Part shown: positions 47,873 to 59,536 of the stretch, in pieces | Numbering within the stretch: the stretch's first letter is position 1 | Layout: each line of letters starts with the position of its first letter | Translations under genes and position numbers: made by a program | Notes under the pieces: model-generated | What the model was told of the DNA's origin: nothing | The model's input: only the letters and a program-made list of their open reading frames with translations | Database searches by the model: none | Source of the DNA: Adiantum capillus-veneris | Taxonomy: Eukaryota > Streptophyta > Polypodiopsida > Polypodiales > Pteridaceae | NCBI GenBank assembly: GCA_014529385.2 | Contig: CM043957.1 | Span: 87,396,381-87,460,380, forward strand | Reading direction: 5' to 3' | DNA: 64,000 nucleotides

Positions 47873-48515
47873 CACACTAAATGAGCAAACCATGTAAAGG
47901 GAAGAAAAAATGGTGAAATATGTGAGAACTTAGTTCAAAAATATTGCAAATTCAAAAATTCAAATATTATTTTCGGTTTTCTTCTTTGCAAGGAGGAAAC
48001 TTAGTCCCTTAATCAATGCTTTACCTTATATTATTTTAGTTAAACTCAACCTAATGATTTTATCATTTTCTTATTATTTTAGAAAGCCACTGTGACCCTT
48101 TCACTTTTTTTTAATATATTAAATGGATCTTTGCATTTCACCTTTCATTTCTCATCCTCACATGGCTTGACTTCAGTTGCATTCTATCCTTTCAGAATGC
48201 TAAAGTGAAGCTTCACCTTGCATAATTCTAGTAAACTGTATAAATACATATATGCATATACACACACACACACACATATTGTTTAATGAGCAAACCATGG
48301 TAAAAAAAAGAAAAATTGGTGAAATATGTGAGAACTTAGCTAAAAAATCCTGTAAATTTCAAAAAATTTGCTAGTATCTTCGGCTTGTTTCTTTGCGAGT
48401 AGGAAAATTGGTCTCTTGGTAAAAGAGACATTCTCGAAAAATGCTTGACCTAATATAATTTTAGTTAAACTCAACCTAATGATTTTATCACAATGACCCT
48501 TTCACTTGTTTGTTT
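47862..48515. repeat. Duplicated block led by (AC)n
   Basis: Two related copies (about 47862-48115 and 48258-48515) each begin with an AC array, then TAATGAGCAAACCATG, GGTGAAATATGTGAGAACTT, and end TTAGTTAAACTCAACCTAAT plus GATTTTATCA. The second lacks about 60 bp near its end. Confidence 0.85.
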
Positions 48516-51500
48516 TGTCTTGTGTAAGAAGGATTTGCTAAGTTACAGTGCATTTAATCATGGTGTTTCTTTCTTGCTATATGATATTACTTCAAAGTGC
48601 AAGACCTCTCGAGTATGTTTTGTTAAGATTAGCTACATATAGGAAGTCAAATCGGATGGTGATGGAACTTCTAAGTTCCGCCCTTATACAATGGTATGTC
48701 TCTGTGATTTTTTGGTTGGTTTGTTGGTCCACTCTGAGTAGGTGGCTCCCGTCTTAGCTTGTGGGATTGGCCTCCCCTGTTTTGGCCAATATTCCATGCT
48801 GATCTCGTTTATTGTGTCGATTATGCCTTCATGTAAAATGCATTGAACAGAAAGTTTTTTTTTTTTGCCATGGCTCAGATTGAGCATGGTGCTATTGTAG
48901 GCTCTTTTCCTATAATATATTCTCTCAAATAATGTAAGATTTGCAGGAAAAAAAAGATTAGCTACATATAAATCAAAAGTATTTTTTGGCCATGGCTCGG
49001 ATTGAGCATGTAGACTAGTACTCTAATTCGATGTGCACATATTTATTCTCCTCTAGGGGTTGAGTCTTGATTTCTTAATATTACTATGAACCAAGAAGAC
49101 TTGCTATTGTAGGGCTCGACATGAAGGGATCAACTCCAACGCCTCATCTAGAGGGAGTGATCATACAACGGCTTAGGGACTAAGGGACAAAGCTTGGGGG
49201 ATAGACTCGTCATCATGCCCATCATCATCAAGGCATGGAACTCATACATCTCGCTTATACAAACATCGGGTTGCTATCTCGATGTAATGGACAAGACAAG
49301 GAAGAGAAAACTGAGGGCTAGGTGACATATTTTTGTGAGATTCATCCATCTCCATAAGGGGCTCGGTGAACTTGGCTTGATGATTTATTAAACACAAACT
49401 ATGGCTAAGAGCTACATTGAACAATTGCTTAAAGAAACTAGTAGTGACTAACCGCAGAGGACATCTGCAAAAAGGCCAAACCGAACATGATGAAAACCAA
49501 GAAAAATTGAGAGAAGTTAATGAACTTGGGTTTGCTTCTATTTTTCCAGCAAAATGATCGCCTTGATGAATCTTATCAAGGGCACCTCCTTCTATAGACG
49601 ACTTGGTGACTTGGCGACCTCTAGCAGCAATGAGATGCGGCATCTTGTGTCAAGACATCGCTTGTAGAATGTCCCTTGAACTTCAAGAGCTTTAAAAGGG
49701 GGGCATGAGCCTTGCATCTTTGCATTTGGGATGGAAACAACTTTGCTTTCTTGTGCTACAGAGAAACCTTCTGACATTTTGTACACTGGGCTTGAGCACA
49801 ACAACCATGCCGACAATCTAGAAGTGATCTTGGCCATGAAGAATATGGAGGCTCCTTTGAAAGGGGAGCGTACCCGGAAAGATTTTTGAGCTTGGAGCAT
49901 GCAAACAAGCATGAGCGATGATTGCATCCATAAACAATGACAACACTAGAAGCGATTAGGTGGTACTGCATAGAGGTTCAATTTAATGTGCTACTTATGA
50001 CAAAATCTAACTACTCAATAACTGATACGATGCCACAGAGAGAAACAAAGTAGGACGGTTTGCGACTATGCATCAAAGCAGGCAAAGAATAGTAGCAAAG
50101 CGTGAGCAAGCTTGACAAGAAAGGCATCAAATGTTTTTTACGATTGAGACAGATGAACCCTTGTGTCACTTCTGGGTACCCTGACCCATGATGGCTATGC
50201 TTACGTTGGCTGGGGGTGACAATGATGGCTAGCGCAAGATTCAAGCTCAGAGATGGAAAGCAAGCGATCAACTAGAATGTGAGAGTGGAGGCAAGACTAG
50301 GAGGTAAAAGAAGTAAGAAGGTTTAGCTTGTTTCGAGCAGGAACACCATAGCTAATAATTAGTGAGCAAGAAACTAAAGGCAAGAAATTGAACGCCTCAA
50401 GAAAATTCTACCCATCAACTCCACCAATGTGGTGTGTACGAGATTGGACCAAATAGGCTTGCCATTCACAGGTCTAACAACCCCTTATATTGATAACCAG
50501 AAGGAGTACAACAACCTGTCATTATCTTGGCATCTTCTTGAGGGTTCACACCAAGGCCGTCCGACCACACACCACAATAGTTTACCAAACATGTCACCTT
50601 CTTATATTCTTCAACAAAAATGTCACTAAATTACAAACATTGAATTGTAATTTTTTGGACATTGTGTCCTTAGGAGGGGAAAATGAAAATAGGCCCTTTC
50701 ACAGGGAAGGATAAGTTACTTTTGAGTGCCTATCTTTTGAAAGAATAGAGTGCCCTTCAAACCCTAGTGTAGATTATACTTTGAACATCACTTAGTATCA
50801 TCCTACTGTTGTCGAAAAGATTATATGATGTCTATCTCCTTAATTCTCCCAACATAGTTAATATGTTTTGCTTCAATCTATCTATGTAAATGTTAGTGAT
50901 GTATGAAGGTTAAAACTTCGAAACATTTGGTGGATAGTAAAGGCATCTACTCATGTGCCTTAGGTTAGTTTTATATCAATCACATATCATAACTTGTGGT
51001 GGTAACAATCACATATCTTAAAAAAAGAAAGCTATGTATATGCATCTCCACATGAGCATGTGGGGTGCCCCAACCATTTTGTGGATAGCAAAGGCATCTA
51101 CTCATGTTTCATATGAGTCACATATCTTTTATAAACAAAAATTCGGTCTCCCCATGACCATGTGGGGCACAAAGCACGTGCTTGTGGTGCGGGCAAGGAA
51201 AAGAGAGGAGAAGAGGGGACTGGTATGTGGATGGAGTCCACTCTCAGAAGTGGTGAAGGAGCCCCTTATTCTTTGTATATACATACGAATAAGGTATGAC
51301 AAGTGGACATCCAAACACTATGTATGACCATGGGTAAGGCACATTGTCTTTACCGCAACAACCTCTCACTTAAAGATAAGTGTGCTGATAAGTTGATCTA
51401 CTATAGGACCTAGTAGAATATACAAAATGGAGAGAATTTTATCTCAACCTATGCTCATCGGCTCTCTCAAAGTACATACATGTTGTCATATAGGCTCTAG

Positions 51501-53350
51501 CGATGTGTGAAAGTGTGTATCTCTACTAGAGTGCACATGGATATCCTGCATGTAACCCATGATGACCTGCATAGCTCCATGTTGCATCATGATAGTGTCA
51601 GTCATCTCACAACTAACAACGCCAACTATAAACTCTCCCATTGCAGTTGCTATCTCGGGTTTTGATACTAAAAGGTCGTACATGAGACTCTCAAAGGTAG
51701 ATGATACTTTGCTTACCAACCCTTGGTATCCGTATCAATGCTTGGTGCAACCTCTTCCAATCTATCTGTGGCACACACCTCAATGCTAACTGCATTAACT
51801 CCAAGATCCATGTTCTAGTATAATCATATCAATAACTAGCATGAGCGTATAAAAAAATTCCATATCATCCATTTTCATACTAGGAGGCATCTTTATTTTT
51901 AAAGGATCAATCTATTGTGTCTCGTTAGAGCATAGCTGCTCCAACTTTGCATTTATAGACATGTTGTGAATAGCAATCTAGGGATCCTCAAAAGAGACTC
52001 ATTTTATATTTCGTTGGCTTGTCTACAACTAAATTGAGATCAAACCGTTTCAAAATTCAGATACATGCAATGAATAGACCAAGCCACTTTGGGTTCCCTG
52101 CACAATTAGTAGGGATTTGCAATGCATCTAAAAAGACTGCTCTATAAGTAGTATCTGGCATCCACAGTCTGATATATTCTCATTGAGATTACATTTTGTC
52201 TCAGATGAGGAACATAACGCACATGTCAAAGTGTATATGATGCACCGCTGGGCAATGACATACATGCATCTTTTGTTCTTACAATCTCAAACACCAAATC
52301 ATCGACCAAGTGCACTCAAACAAGGCTCTCAGTAGAAAAAGTGCTAAACCGTTCACAACATGGTGTGATTTGGAAGACTGTATCCTCATTCAGTAAACAA
52401 TGGGAAGAAGCATCACTTGTACCAAACATGAGGAACACTAGAAACTGGCATACTCAGCCACATTTCTAGCACATGTCAAAATGTTTTTTGCATCACTTAT
52501 ACATCGATGTCGTTGCCTCATATGTCAAAAGCAACGATGACTAATGTTCCTTGTGTGAACACAATGCTAACATCGCATAAATCAGTAAGATCAAAATTGT
52601 TGTCTCTCATGAGTCCTTTTTGCAGACTCTGAAATGTTACACATATTTGCTAGGTGAATGTGTCAAGAAAGTAAAATCCGTATCTAAGTGGGAGAACAAA
52701 TTGATCACTACATCAGGTAGACATAACCACCGCATATGCATAATCAATTTAACATAAATCCGTGCATATACAAGTGGCAAAAAAAATTATGTAAGCTCAA
52801 ATAGCTTCATAAACCAAGTGAGCTGAATCTAAGGATAAATAGCTCTCAACCAAGCATAAAATGCATAGCTATATATGCAAGTAGTGAGCAAACATAATGC
52901 TTAAAACGCATCCCCCATAAACTACTGCAAAATATGTCAGTTGCAATAAATATGTACTTGTAAACCTATAGAATTTATAGGTACATGTAACCTGTAGTAG
53001 CCACAACGAGCATACACAAATATGGGAGTCCAACTCAGCCACTAAACCATCAATGCATAATCCGTAGACTCCCATCATGGTTACATTTTGGAGGGTGAGT
53101 TTTTCCAAGGCTTCAAAAAGGCTCAAAAGAGGAGGCTTGTGAAGAAGGAAATTTTGTATCTATGTTTGGGTGCTCTCTATGAAAGAGGAAAAGATAAAGT
53201 CTATTGAGGAGATTCCAACCATTTTGGAAGGTTTTCCACAAAAACTAACCGTGGATTTTTTTTGCTTTTGTTGGGGATATTTGGCCAAGCTTGTACTTTG
53301 AAATTGTGCTTTTTCTATTTCATGCCATAGGGTGGATAGTATTTTCAACA
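48516..53350. other. Unassigned stretch
   Basis: No domain recognised. Minus-strand frames at 49242-49643, 49592-49927 and 51486-51719 have coding-like composition but many stops around them and no family resemblance. Short local duplications occur: GCCATGGCTC(A/G)GATTGAGCATG at 48868 and 48989, and GGATAG(T/C)AAAGGCATCTACTCATG at 50933 and 51083. Confidence 0.45.
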
Positions 53351-54329
53351 GTTAGGATGCACATGACAAAGGATTCCAAGATTGGTAGTAGGTAGTAGGC
53401 GTCCAATATTGGTTGTAGGAAGATGCTGATTGAGGCTGACCCATGATAGGGATGGCAATGATTTTGGACTTAGCCTTGAATTCTTCGGTGTAGTGAGGGT
53501 GTGGTTGGACAAGGTCCTTAGCGTTGTTTGGCTAATGGTTTTACTATTCTCCCTTTCCCAAAATTCTTGGGTAGAGGCCCCCCCAGCTTAGATTGATCCT
53601 CCCATTCCTCCAAGGTGCTATGGTTGATAGGGGAAAATTGTTATCCCTTTACTCATTGTGGCTTTTGTCTCCGATCTCTCTCCGGAGTTAGGAAATAATT
53701 CTATGGGTGCTTGTGGTTTGGGGAAGGCCTTGAAAGTTTTCTTTTAGCTTGGGGCACCTCCTCTAAATTCGAAACCACTAGTTTGTGGTTCACTTCCTTT
53801 AGAAATGGTCTCAAGGGTTTTTGGATGTGGTGCTGGCTTGTGAAATCAATGTTTCCTTAGTTGATTCAATGAGTTTGTGTGATAGGGGAAGCTCACTACC
53901 TCCTTTATGGCACAAGAATAATCTCTTACTTTGTCAGGTAAGCTTTTACCCAATTTTAGTTAAGCGTCAATGGTATTTTCACCATAGTGAGACCATCATC
54001 GAGTTGATTGGTTACCACTAAATTGGTTGAAGGAAAATCTGAAACCTCGGGTATCTCATCAAGTTCCCTTGGTGCCCCCCTTAGGTTTCTTTGATTTCTC
54101 CTAATTCAAAGGGTTAGATGGATCTATGCTGGGAGAACTCATCATACAAATTGTTCTCATTCTTCTCTTCTTAGAGTAAATGATGGAGTCTACATTGAGA
54201 GGGCTTTCCTCCAAGGGGTTAGGTTTCTATTGGGCTTGCATTTGTGCGCTATACCTACTCTCAATGTGAATAATTCTTTTTGTTTGACAAAGATGAAGAG
54301 ATGATAGCCTATATGAGGATGAAGGTGTC

Positions 54330-54505
54330 CTTGGGAGGGTTGTCCTCCTTAGGTTTATGTGGGTAATTTTGGCTCAAATGGGTGACTTTGCACTCCCCAC
54401 AATATCTCTTGGCTATCAACCAAGCATTCTCCCTGTTGTATGAGGGATAGTCTCTCATCCAGTGGATACCATGACACTGGAAACAAACATCATCTTCTTG
54501 AGGAT
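54330..54505 (-). pseudogene. Gag-like double zinc knuckle, damaged
   Basis: The minus strand encodes DDVCFQCHGIHWMRDYPS, then after a short spacer RYCGECKVTHLSQNYPHKP. Both fit C-x2-C-x3-H-x4-C knuckles of plant gypsy gag proteins, but the last Cys is Tyr in each. The downstream minus strand to about 53.4 kb is coding-like but broken. Confidence 0.45.
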
Positions 54506-54654
54506 GGGAATGGAGAGAGCTTTTGGAAGGAGATTTTCTAATCCCTTCGTTGGAGTAGTTTTTGCAAGGAAAATTCTTTTCACGCCCTCGTTGGAGAGAG
54601 CTTTTTGGAGGGGGATTTCTTTGCTATTTCACAATCCACTTGAATCCTCAATCT

Positions 54655-55135
54655 AACATAGGGGTAAAACAAGAAGAAACATGCCACCCTATTAAATCAC
54701 AAATTTCTCCAAAAAGAATTACCATATTAAATCAACATCTAACATTTACTAACCAAAACATGTTAAGACATTTCAATCTAACATGTACATTAAAAAAAAA
54801 AAACTTAGAGCGTAGGAGTAGGACTAGAAGATACATGCCACCATTTTAAATCACGAAATTCTCCAAAAATAATTAACCAAAACATGTTAAGACATTTCAA
54901 TGTAGCATGTACGTTAAAAAAAAAAGTGTTTCGAACGTAGGGGTAGGACTAGAAGATACATGCCACCCTTTTAAATCACGAAATTCTCCAAAAATAATTA
55001 CGGCATTAAATCAATATCTAACAAGTACTAACCAAAAAATATGCTTCACACATAGGATAAGAAGACACAACCCACCCTTTCAAATCATAAATTCCCACAA
55101 AAATAATTACAATATTAAATTAGCAGTTACGGTTT
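54655..55135. repeat. Tandem repeat, about 125-150 bp, 4 units
   Basis: Units share AGGACTAGAAGATACATGCCACC, TTTTAAATCACGAAATTCTCC and AAAAATAATTA, and the first two end in CATGT(A)C(A/G)TTAAAAAAAA. The fourth unit is partial and most diverged. Confidence 0.85.
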
Positions 55136-55239
55136 GTGCCATACAATCAAATGTGGGCACTAGGGGATATGATCGAAACAATTTAATTGCCGTACGACGA
55201 TAGTTGAACACACAAAGCAAATCCTCATTTGTCAGCTTG

Positions 55240-56115
55240 ATCTGATGGATAAACATATTGTGGTTTAAATCCAAGTCAAACTAGAAGGAAGATGAAGTAA
55301 ATATGCTTACAGGCTTTTTGTGGCTGTTGATAGAGTGGTGTACCTTCGATCCTATACCGTACATACCACAACTTTTCCAACAATCCATTTGTGACAAGTT
55401 ACAATCATACACCTTGCTAGAAGCCCACAAAGCTTGTATCGATATGTACAAGCTGGTTACCTCTTCCTTGATCTTTGCACAATGCCACAATTCACACATA
55501 CGCTTGTGCTAATCTTGAAATTTTTATGCACTGTATTGCATAGTGTGAATGTGCAAGCTTTGCTCCCACTAAAACAAGCATGAGCGTTCCTTTCCTTCCA
55601 TAACATTGTCATGTCCTTCACTGAATAAAATTCGAATCACTTTCCAATTTGCTACAGCCTCATTTTCCATGAATCCTCTTAAATCAGCTGGATGGTGTTC
55701 GATGTCCAGCAACACCAAATTCATTATTTCCCAGAACATGATCTGTGCATGTGTGTCTTCTTCCTTCATGTTGCAAATGGCAATTATTTGCATTTCTTGA
55801 ATCCTACAAAGATTAATCATTGCACAATGCTACAAATGAACGAAGAAAAAGTAGGAAGTTGTCTTAGCTGGCCTTACCCAGGATCGTAGACATGTGCGCC
55901 AATGTTGTTCACCCCATGACCCTACGTACATGATCGAAGCAAACCTCACTTCTTCGCAAGTCCCCACTTTCATCTTGTCGCATTCTATTTACTTGCTTGA
56001 CACCAAATCTAGGGCCATTAATCGACACTTTGAACACATGACATATTTTGTAATGGTTGGTGGGTCGGCCTAGAAATAGCATATCGTGGAAAAACTTATA
56101 GTCGCAACATACCAA
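55240..56115 (-). pseudogene. DDE-type transposase-like remnant
   Basis: Minus-strand blocks: FHDMLFLGRPTNHYKICHVF (56115-55909); IIAICNMKEEDTHAQIMFWE, then GFMENEAVANWKVIRILFSE and KERSCLFHWEQ (55820-55569); KIKEEVTSLYISIQALWASS (55499-55281). The order of a CDM-x-x-ED block, an FM-x-x-x-A-x-x-NW-x-x-x-R block and a C-x-FHW-x-QS block resembles a plant transposase family I associate with the MULE-like DDE group. Name and superfamily are from memory and uncertain. Stops and frameshifts separate the blocks. Confidence 0.42.
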
Positions 56116-56119
56116 TTTA

Positions 56120-57105
56120 TGTGACTGAAGTTAGTGACTTTTCTTTCCAAAAAGTCTCATTCAGCCGTTGCTCATTGCATTGATCAAGCAAGAGCTATTT
56201 TTGCACATGAGATGTCCACTACATTTACTTCTCTTGATTAAAGCTTGATATCTCATTTAGAATGAGCATGCTTAACCCAACAATGGCCATCATACTTCTA
56301 ATCCATCCCCAACATTTTGGGGACACTATCTGGCACAACGTCTAGCTCATAAAGGCAATCTCCATTGTACACATGGGGAACTTCATCTACCTTTTTCTTA
56401 ATCAAACACTTAGAAATCATCCGACTCAACTTGAGTGTACTTTGTGTTGTTTCTACTTGGTTGGAACACGAAGATATTTTGTTGTCTTTATTTTCTTCTT
56501 CTATCCAAACATCTTACATTGATTCCTCCCACACAAAAAATGTTTCCTAAAGTTTCTTGATTGAGAACCATTTAACTAGCAAGTCAATCACTCGTCTAAT
56601 GGCCCGTTGGGTGGAGACCTTAAGCTTGAAAACTACCTGTAGCCATCCGTGCTGCCATGGATGATTACATGTAGGTTCACAAGCAAGGATGGAATCGGAT
56701 GCAGCCACCTAAATAAATTATTTATCAACAAGCCCTCAATCATGCGTATTTGCCAAGTGGGTGGATCCATGACATTTGAATCCTATAGGCTAGAGTTTGT
56801 TGCTATCCTGCACGGTGCCATGGACCATCGATGGCTACAAGTGTCTTGCTATTGAGTGGGAGCTGAGGTGGAGCACTCCACGGCTTAAAAAAATTGTAGC
56901 TTCATGTTCAAAGGAAAACTGTTTATTCTATGAGTTGGGCTTATTTCATTGCAACTTTATTTTCAAGTCAAAGTGTCAACATTGCAATTACAATTCCATG
57001 AATAGCTTACATTTTCAACTAGGATGTTTACATTAATGGGTTATTTGAGCATTCTAGCAGCCATGACAACTAAGCAAGATTATTCTCACACTAAACAAAC
57101 TTTAA
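56120..57105. other. Unassigned stretch left of CACTA end
   Basis: A minus-strand coding-like trace (KLSRMISKCLIKKKVDEV, YNGDCLYELDVV) at about 56300-56500 may be the N-terminal side of the transposase-like remnant. Otherwise nothing is recognised. Confidence 0.4.
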
Positions 57106-57335
57106 CACTACAAGATTCCTACTTGTGCACTTGTGACAGCTGTAGCGACAAAACTACAATGGGTTTTTTATCCCCCGACGTTGCTAAAATCATCAGTACA
57201 AGCGGGAACGTCACTATAGGCATCGCTATAGCGTCTCTAAATAATGACTCTTATAGCGACGCAACTTGTCCTCATTTAGCGATGATAATAGCGATGTTGC
57301 AGAACCTTATATAGAGACACCTATAGCGATGTCCG
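57106..57335. repeat. CACTA terminus and subterminal array
   Basis: TIR CACTACAAGATTCCT, then TAGCGAC or TAGCGATG at 57143, 57229 (TAGCGTC), 57254, 57277, 57289 and 57324, plus the inverse CATCGCTA at 57221. Such 8-12-bp arrays are known binding sites for the accessory protein of CACTA elements. Confidence 0.72.
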
Positions 57336-57698
57336 AGAATAAATTTTTTTAGGTGGCAGGGCACTGAATGCCCCGCCGCCCATCAACCATATTGAACATT
57401 GTGTCCAAAATAAAGATGCAAAACTGACAGACAAAAGTATTTCGATGAAAGTGAATTGACAAAAGTAATACAATGACACAATTATACACATCATAGGCAA
57501 AATCATTTGATGTAATAGTTACAAACAATTGTCATTATTGAGAAAATACATCGTTGACCAATAGTTTAAAAAATGACGTAAACACATCATCATACATACA
57601 TGCTGTGACAAAAGAAAACTAGTGTTATCTGGTTACAGCTAGATTGACGTCGTCTAATCAGACGTTACATTGCGTCCAAGCAGCGTATCTGTCACATT

Positions 57699-58100
57699 CT
57701 ACAATGGAGTATGGGTCCTGAAGGGACGAGTATCAACTGGGGTGACTCTCAGAGGAGTAACGAGTGGTGTGTAGCTAGGAACGGCTGATAGCCGTGCAAA
57801 ACATGCAGTAGGTGGCGATGCCGTGGCTGGTGTGGGGACATGCAAAGAAGGGGAAGGTAAGGAGCCTCTTCCACTACGAGGTGGTGTTGAAGCATCAGCG
57901 ACGACATCTCCACAACAACCACCGCCGTCACCACTAGAGCGTTGATGCCTAGAAGAGCGTGTAGATCGTCTCGTCAACACCGAACTCTCGAAGCGCACTG
58001 AATGCTCCAAAATAGAGGGAGATTCTGAAGGAGTGGAACAACACGACGGTGCTCCAGAGTGATGATGCTCCTCGTACCACCTCCTCTGTTGGGGTGACAA
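57699..58100 (-). CDS. Ser/Pro-rich ORF in CACTA 3' region
   Basis: 133 codons starting MSPQQRRWYEEHHHSG, with SSRHQRSSGDGGGCCGD and a Ser/Pro/Thr-rich end. Many CACTA elements carry a second, low-complexity gene at this end, so it may be part of the TNPA-like product or the C-terminal tail of the transposase reading frame. Composition is GC-richer than the surroundings. No motif proves function. Confidence 0.35.
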   Translation of the reverse strand: MSPQQRRWYEEHHHSGAPSCCSTPSESPSILEHSVRFESSVLTRRSTRSSRHQRSSGDGGGCCGDVVADASTPPRSGRGSLPSPSLHVPTPATASPPTACFARLSAVPSYTPLVTPLRVTPVDTRPFRTHTPL

Positions 58101-58776
58101 GGAAGAAAAAAATGATCATCATCCATATCTGCATTAAACACACGAACATTAAATCTTAATGATGAATGGAGAAGAAAATATGATCAAATTATAATTTGAT
58201 TAAACAAAATTTAATTTCTCAAGTATAGCATATAGACAAGAATGGACAAAACTCCACGTTGGTGCGTCCAATCTGTGTCGACCCGAGCAAGTGTCAGCAG
58301 CAGATGCATGGCAGCAAACTAGATGATGATAGCGTACTTGGATAGGTTTTTTGGAGCTCTCCTAGTCGAGAAACTTGACCGCATATACGCCAAATCGGAC
58401 ATCAAGATCAGCGGAGTCAAAATCTTTGTATATTCGAGTACAACTTCATGGCCGTTTACTATTCCGGGGTCATTTAAGGCTCAAAACGATGGTCGACCAC
58501 GGAAAACACTATTTAGGAGAATATTTTTGGTGATCGGATTGGAATTTGGACCATTAGCACAGTGAAGTTCGTATATCAAGGTATGCGGAGCTCGCAGTGC
58601 TCATCGTCCCTGCTTGTGAGAATATACCTGGAGCATATGTACTTGGAATGGACGCAACGACGATTAAATACAATGATTCAATGACGTATATACACAAGAA
58701 TGGACAAAACGCCACGTGAATACAATATATAATTAAAAAAACAAAGAAAAATTGTTCAAATACAATATTTATGGCT

Positions 58777-59517
58777 TTAAGAGGTCTCTCTCTCATCCTT
58801 GCATAGCTCAACATAACTTCCTATATCTATATAGAGTCCTCTGTTTAGACAGATGTCCTCCGTTTCATTTTGTAGATCCTCTGCATGCACCCCATAGAGA
58901 GTAGCAGCTTGATGCTCGTCTGGCACCACCTCAGTGGCTTCTGACTGAGCATCTTCTCCGATCTCCTCCATTGATGACGCTGCGATTGGCCCATGGTAGC
59001 CCTCATACGTACGTGCCCTACAAGGGGCTACCTCTATGACATACCACCAGTTTGATGCAGACTTTGTAGGATGAAATATCATATGCCAGAGCTACATAAC
59101 TTACATGAGAGCTTCCAAGCACATAACTTCTAATTTTGGATGTTAACTATTTACATACTTACTTGTTCACAATGCTCGGGTAGTACGAAAGTGTCTCTTA
59201 GGTCAGTCCATTTCTTAGTTGAATCCACCTCAAGGAAACCAGACTCTCCTCTACACACAGTAGCATTGCAACCCTCCATGATTATCTTGAACCATTGCAC
59301 GTCGAACAAGTCGACAAAAAATCCTCTATAAATGATCCTCAAAATCTCTTGTAGCGTGCCGAAGTTAGTGAATTCCGCCACAACAGGATCTGCATCAGAG
59401 GACCGTCGTTGACTAGACTGTCCAAATTTTTCCATGATTCCACAATCTTGAGTAAAACACTTTTTGTCGATCCGTTCCACCCTAAAATGTTGACCTTTAC
59501 ACCATGCTACTGTGTAG
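58777..59517 (-). pseudogene. CACTA transposase C-terminal (DUF4216) region
   Basis: In one block (59531-59151, the first codons lying across the LINE junction): CFTQDCGIMEKFGQ, TNFGTLQEILRIIYRG, FDVQWFKIIMEG and GFLEVDSTKKWTDLRDTFVL then EHCEQVSM. A second block (59082-58777) has IFHPTKSASNWWYVIEVAP and an acidic tail. The TQ-x-x-G, YG-x-L-x-EI, F-x-x-x-WF and D-x-FVL-x-x-x-x-QV pattern is that of DUF4216, which follows the transposase in plant CACTA proteins. The catalytic part is absent. Confidence 0.65.
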
Positions 59518-59536
59518 GGGTTTTGACGCATCTTTA

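Larger units (their letters stand above)
57106..59517 (-). mobile_element. CACTA (En/Spm) element, 3' part
   Basis: The terminus CACTACAAGATTCC at 57106 matches the CACTA inverted-repeat start. The next 230 bp carry repeated TAGCGA(C/T)G motifs, as in subterminal transposase-binding arrays. Inside, on minus, lies a DUF4216-type C-terminal region of a TNP2-like transposase. The element is cut at 59517 by LINE-A copy 4 and I could not find the other end. Confidence 0.75.

Noticed and set aside
57337-57380. GGGCA/TGCCC hairpin as a terminator
   Set aside because: Short inverted repeat in a plant CACTA end; no basis for a termination role.
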